Shown here: one piece after another, positions 8,070 to 10,589 of the stretch
Position numbering within the stretch: position 1 is the stretch's first letter
Layout of the letters: every line of letters begins with the position of its first letter
Source of the DNA: an uncultured Clostridia bacterium
GTDB lineage: Bacteria > Bacillota > Clostridia > TANB77 > CAG-508
Direction of reading: 5' to 3'
Length of the DNA: 10,589 bases
NCBI GenBank assembly: GCA_947626205.1
Contig: CANQRO010000052.1
Location: 1-10,589, forward strand
The notes under the pieces: model-generated
Databases searched by the model: none
Told to the model about the DNA's origin: nothing
What the model saw: the letters and a program-made list of their open reading frames with translations, nothing else
Made by a program: the position numbers and the translations under genes

Positions 8070-8106
8070 CGTTTCATATTCTATCATATATCTTTATATT
8101 TTTGCA
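8070..8106 (-). promoter_or_regulatory. Putative promoter of the pyrH-frr-uppS-cdsA-rseP operon
   Basis: On the minus strand TGCAAA (8101-8106) lies 17 bases ahead of TAGAAT (8078-8083), with TGA directly before the latter, an extended -10 element. The start would be near 8071, about 32 bases before the pyrH GTG. I found no convincing terminator for the upstream gene in 8107-8237, so some read-through into this operon is possible. Confidence 0.5.
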
Positions 8107-8237
8107 CTACTTTTTAAAGAAATTATTAAAAAAATAAAGCAAACACGTTTTAGTATCTACTTTATTTTAAAGCTATAACATTTTACTTTATTATTTGTTT
8201 TTTTAACTTGTACAGGTGTATTACCTTTTTTATAAAT

Positions 8238-9965
8238 TTACATCACAAGTACTGGACGGAAAGCACGCATCCAATAGTAAGATCCATATGCCCCTTGAAA
8301 TGCAAATATACCGGCATTACTTTCATGATCATAGCTACCCCCTCTTTCCACAAAAGGTAAAGCACAATTTCCAATATTAGCAAAATCGTGATTGTAGCAT
8401 CCACTATTAAAATCACTATCTTCTTTATATTTCAGCCAATCATAACTATTTTTATCATTCGACCATCCAAAATATGAATACGTATTTCCAACTACTTCAT
8501 ACATTCCATCACCTAGTTTATTTTTCATTAACTTATATCTCTCATTAGTAATATTTTTTCTTTCCTCATTTTTTTCAGATAATTTCTCCCATATTTCTAT
8601 ATTTCTGAAACCATTTTCTGTTTCAACTACAGTCCTTTCTTTTTCTCCTACTTCATATTTATCCCAATACTTAGTATAACTTTCATTCAGAATTCTATTT
8701 TCAAATAAATCTTTTCCTCCAAACTCTTCTATGAAACCATCCAAATTATCATAATATGCCGCTACATATTCCCAGCTACCTCCACACATATCATAAATTC
8801 CTGTTACATTTCCAGTCGTACTTTGTTTTTCATTACTCTTATAGTCCTTACTACTTGCATAACCATGATAAATATCCTCACTTTCTATTTCACAGAAGTT
8901 ATTAATTTCTGGAACTACTCCATATTCTGAAGCCGATATGTAACTTACCACTCCCCACTCTATGTTTTTCATTAAATGTGTATCTACTTGTAATGAGTTT
9001 ATTCCATATACATTTTTATCTTCATTCATATAATAGCAATTCCAAAAACAATTTCCTATCTCTATCATTCTCCATGTTTCTGCATCTGGTATTACCTTTA
9101 AAATATGTGAATTATTCTCCGAATTATATATTACATTATTATTGTCTTCTGTATTTGTATTTTTACCGCTCATACTCGCTTCAAACTTTCCTACCCATAT
9201 TCCTGTTAATTCATTATCACCAAACGTAAATCCCGGGTGTACTATCATTGGGGTTGGCTGTCCTTCTTCTACTTCTTCTGCGTCATATGTTGTTGGATAA
9301 CTATTGTTCTTATAGTCTTTATTACTTCTTCCATTTAAAAATACAACATTTGTTATTTTTTGTGTTGTTCCTTCTTCATTATCCATCTTTGTATGGTACT
9401 TATTAAAGCTATATGCATAACGTGGTATCCATACAAACATACTTCCTAAATCATTGTCTTCTACCACAGTTGTTCCATCATCACTATAGTGCCCTTCTTT
9501 TGAATTATCTTCTTTTTCGCTTGTTTTATATTTTCCATCACTTAGCATTACATTTGCCCATAACATTTTTTCTTCACTATAATCATACCATTCCTCATCA
9601 TCTTTATTTGTTATTACCCATTTACTTTTTTCTTTGTCATATTTTATTGGTATCATTCCATCTCTTAATTCTGGTGGATTTACTTTTATCCTTCCATACC
9701 TATCAAATTCTCCAAAATTATCTGCTAATTGTCCCTCTAACTCCCTTATTTCTTTTTCTTCTTTTTCCTGTATTTCTTTATATTTTGCTACTGTTTCTTT
9801 TGCCCTTGCTATTAATCCATCTTCATCTAATGCCAAATTTAACGTTATTCCTGCTAATATTAATAATACTATTATAGTTATCACTAATGCTATTAACGTT
9901 ACACCCTTTTGTAGATTAACACCTTTTGTGTTTTTGCTTGTAATTTTAAGTTTTATTTCCTTCAT
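8238..9965 (-). CDS. Prepilin-like surface protein with C-terminal formylglycine-enzyme/C-type-lectin-like domain
   Basis: A 575-aa protein. The N-terminus is a type IV prepilin-like leader: a short basic segment, a likely cleavage point at Gly21/Val22, then VTLIALVITIIVLLILAG (22-39). Position 5 after the cut is Ala, not the Glu typical of pilins. A charged, probably coiled region follows (about 50-85). The rest resembles the FGE-sulfatase/C-type-lectin fold: GSMFVWIPRYAYS (174-186), GIYDMCGGSWEYVA (388-401), ERGGSYDHESNAG (540-552) and the ending FRPVLVM. The molecule would be membrane-anchored or assembled on a pilus-like fibre, facing outward. The ligand is unknown. The start ATG has GGAGG 12 bases ahead, slightly far. 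A related partial gene lies upstream, but the two tails differ at silent positions, so they are not copies of one template. Confidence 0.8.
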   Translation of the reverse strand: MKEIKLKITSKNTKGVNLQKGVTLIALVITIIVLLILAGITLNLALDEDGLIARAKETVAKYKEIQEKEEKEIRELEGQLADNFGEFDRYGRIKVNPPELRDGMIPIKYDKEKSKWVITNKDDEEWYDYSEEKMLWANVMLSDGKYKTSEKEDNSKEGHYSDDGTTVVEDNDLGSMFVWIPRYAYSFNKYHTKMDNEEGTTQKITNVVFLNGRSNKDYKNNSYPTTYDAEEVEEGQPTPMIVHPGFTFGDNELTGIWVGKFEASMSGKNTNTEDNNNVIYNSENNSHILKVIPDAETWRMIEIGNCFWNCYYMNEDKNVYGINSLQVDTHLMKNIEWGVVSYISASEYGVVPEINNFCEIESEDIYHGYASSKDYKSNEKQSTTGNVTGIYDMCGGSWEYVAAYYDNLDGFIEEFGGKDLFENRILNESYTKYWDKYEVGEKERTVVETENGFRNIEIWEKLSEKNEERKNITNERYKLMKNKLGDGMYEVVGNTYSYFGWSNDKNSYDWLKYKEDSDFNSGCYNHDFANIGNCALPFVERGGSYDHESNAGIFAFQGAYGSYYWMRAFRPVLVM

Positions 9966-10046
9966 TTTCTTTTGTTACCTCCGTTAAATTTATACTTAAA
10001 TTTTATAAAAACAAAAAACCTAAAACAATATATAAAAGCAAAGTGT

Positions 10047-10086
10047 ATTATCATACATTTACGTAAAATATTACTTTTATGATAAT
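10047..10086 (-). repeat. Inverted repeat with nested palindrome in the leader of the prepilin-like gene
   Basis: ATTATCATA (10047-10055) and TATGATAAT (10078-10086) are perfect reverse complements separated by 22 bases. The spacer contains the palindrome TTTACGTAAA (10058-10067). The structure lies a few bases after the predicted transcription start and about 80 bases before the start codon. It could be a repressor site or an RNA hairpin. Confidence 0.5.
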
Positions 10087-10091
10087 TGGCA

Positions 10092-10126
10092 TTTGGAATT
10101 TATATCAGAATAAAACTTAGATGCAA
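10092..10126 (-). promoter_or_regulatory. Putative promoter of the prepilin-like gene
   Basis: On the minus strand TTGCAT (10121-10126) is followed after 16 bases by TATAAA (10099-10104), preceded by TGA, an extended -10 element. Transcription would begin near 10092 and leave a leader of about 126 bases. With the terminator behind the upstream gene, this makes the prepilin-like gene a separate unit. Confidence 0.5.
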
Positions 10127-10175
10127 AAACACGATTATTATATTATGGAGCGAGAATTAAAAGTTTTCAAAAAAT

Positions 10176-10209
10176 AAAAAGACTAGAAATGTACTTTCCT
10201 AGTCTTTTA
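10176..10209 (-). terminator. Intrinsic terminator after the right-edge gene
   Basis: AAAAGACTAG (10177-10186) pairs perfectly with CTAGTCTTTT (10199-10208), with further A-T pairing inside. On the minus strand the stem is followed by a T-rich tail (TTTTTATTTTTT), as expected for rho-independent termination. It lies about 70 bases past the stop codon of the gene at the right edge. Confidence 0.8.
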
Positions 10210-10279
10210 TTTATCGTTTACTTAAATATCCTATTTATTATAATCAGCCTAATCTATTTAAAAATATTTAACTATTTCA

Positions 10280-10589
10280 TTAAAAATCATCAGGCGAAGT
10301 AACCAACACTGCACGAAAGCCATCAAAGAAATTGCCAAAGCCATTAGTGTGACTGAAATAGAACAAACCATCACGGCGGTCAGTCTCCCAACCGCCACCA
10401 CGGTTCAAGAACGGAGAGTGTAAGGCGACAAAGTAAGAGGAGTCGCCATACCATGATGTGCTAGCTGTACCAGCTTTAGATGTTTCTCTTATGGTATCTC
10501 CAAATATTCTTGTGTTTACTTTATAATTCAATTTACTTAATTTATCTATATCACCGCTACCATTATCTTCTGTACTATGTGGGTATACC
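10280..10589 (-). CDS. Partial surface protein with C-type-lectin/FGE-like tail, candidate DGR variable protein
   Basis: The 3' end of a gene that continues beyond the right edge: the frame is open from the edge, and the TTG at 10529-10531 is an internal Leu codon. 102 complete codons are visible. The tail has SPFLNRGGGW, DGLFYF and GFRAVLV, the pattern of FGE/C-type-lectin-fold domains, including those diversified by retroelements. By hand count GC is 55% over 10381-10440 but 23% over 10501-10560. Codons at likely variable places (TAT GAC TCC TCT TAC TTT GTC; GGT ACT GAC CGC CGT GAT; AGT CAC, TTT, TTC TTT GAT) all end in C or T and are each reachable from AAC or AAT by changes at A only; GAG at 10385-10387 is the exception. 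This fits adenine-directed mutagenesis. The N-terminus, and so any prepilin leader, is not visible. Confidence 0.75.
   Translation of the reverse strand, partial: VYPHSTEDNGSGDIDKLSKLNYKVNTRIFGDTIRETSKAGTASTSWYGDSSYFVALHSPFLNRGGGWETDRRDGLFYFSHTNGFGNFFDGFRAVLVTSPDDF
10283..10453 (-). other. Candidate DGR variable repeat
   Basis: The GC-rich 3' portion of the right-edge gene, from about the TGG codon at 10451-10453 to the stop. Conserved codons (CGT GGT GGC, TTG TTC TAT TTC, GGC TTT CGT GCA GTG TTG) contain few adenines and alternate with blocks of codons that could derive from AAY. The exact borders cannot be set without the template repeat, which is not in this window. Confidence 0.6.

Larger units (their letters stand above)
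9966..10279. other. 314-base intergenic region
   Basis: No gene seen. From right to left it holds a 70-base AT-rich trailer, the terminator of the upstream gene, a promoter, the leader dyad described separately, and the ribosome binding site of the prepilin-like gene. No template repeat, tRNA or insertion sequence was recognised. Confidence 0.7.

Noticed and set aside
8206..8217. Imperfect palindrome ACTTGTACAGGT downstream of the prepilin-like gene
   Set aside because: Only a 12-base dyad with one mismatched pair and no T-run; not enough for a terminator or operator call.
8238..8370. DGR variable repeat at the end of the complete prepilin-like gene
   Set aside because: Codons such as GAA, GCC, GCA, CAA, TGG and ATG at the would-be variable places do not follow an AAY pattern, and the region is not GC-shifted.
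9413..9987. Long open frames on the plus strand opposite the prepilin-like gene
   Set aside because: They are rich in Leu, His, Ser and Phe, as expected when an AT-rich gene is read in reverse, and have no homology I recognise; the minus-strand gene explains the DNA.

Overview
The window looks like a piece of a low-GC Bacillota genome, most likely an uncultured (perhaps gut) clostridium. The evidence is the very AT-rich sequence, strong GGAGG-type ribosome binding sites, a Gram-positive PolC-type replicative polymerase, the pyrH-frr-uppS-cdsA-rseP-polC gene order, and a clostridial-style prepilin protein. Every gene I can support lies on the minus strand, so the window reads biologically from right to left.

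Right end (10589 to about 8240): two proteins of the same general kind lie in tandem. The first (10280 to beyond the right edge, 5' end missing) ends in a formylglycine-enzyme/C-type-lectin-like tail. Its last ~170 bases are much richer in GC than the AT-rich DNA around them. Nearly all codons at presumed variable positions could come from AAC/AAT, which is the signature of a diversity-generating retroelement (DGR) variable repeat. It is followed by a strong terminator. The second (8238-9965) is a complete 575-aa protein with a prepilin-like leader and the same type of C-terminal fold. It has its own promoter, and a dyad-rich leader that would be transcribed with it. No reverse transcriptase or template repeat is in the window.

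Middle (8038 to 3782): a housekeeping operon of pyrH (UMP kinase), frr (ribosome recycling factor), uppS (undecaprenyl diphosphate synthase), cdsA (CDP-diglyceride synthase) and rseP (site-2 protease). It has a promoter before pyrH and a hairpin after rseP. The genes join nucleotide supply, ribosome recycling, lipid-carrier and phospholipid synthesis and membrane proteolysis. dxr (usually between cdsA and rseP) and ispG (usually between rseP and polC) are both absent. uppS has a perfect hairpin between a strong Shine-Dalgarno sequence and its start codon.

Left end (3590 to 1): a small RelBE/ParDE-like toxin-antitoxin pair sits where ispG is often found. Then comes polC, which runs off the left edge just before the polymerase active site. 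polC carries a single extra base in its PHP domain (about 1756) that breaks the reading frame. Both halves are otherwise well conserved, so this is either a sequence error or a very recent or recoded frameshift.
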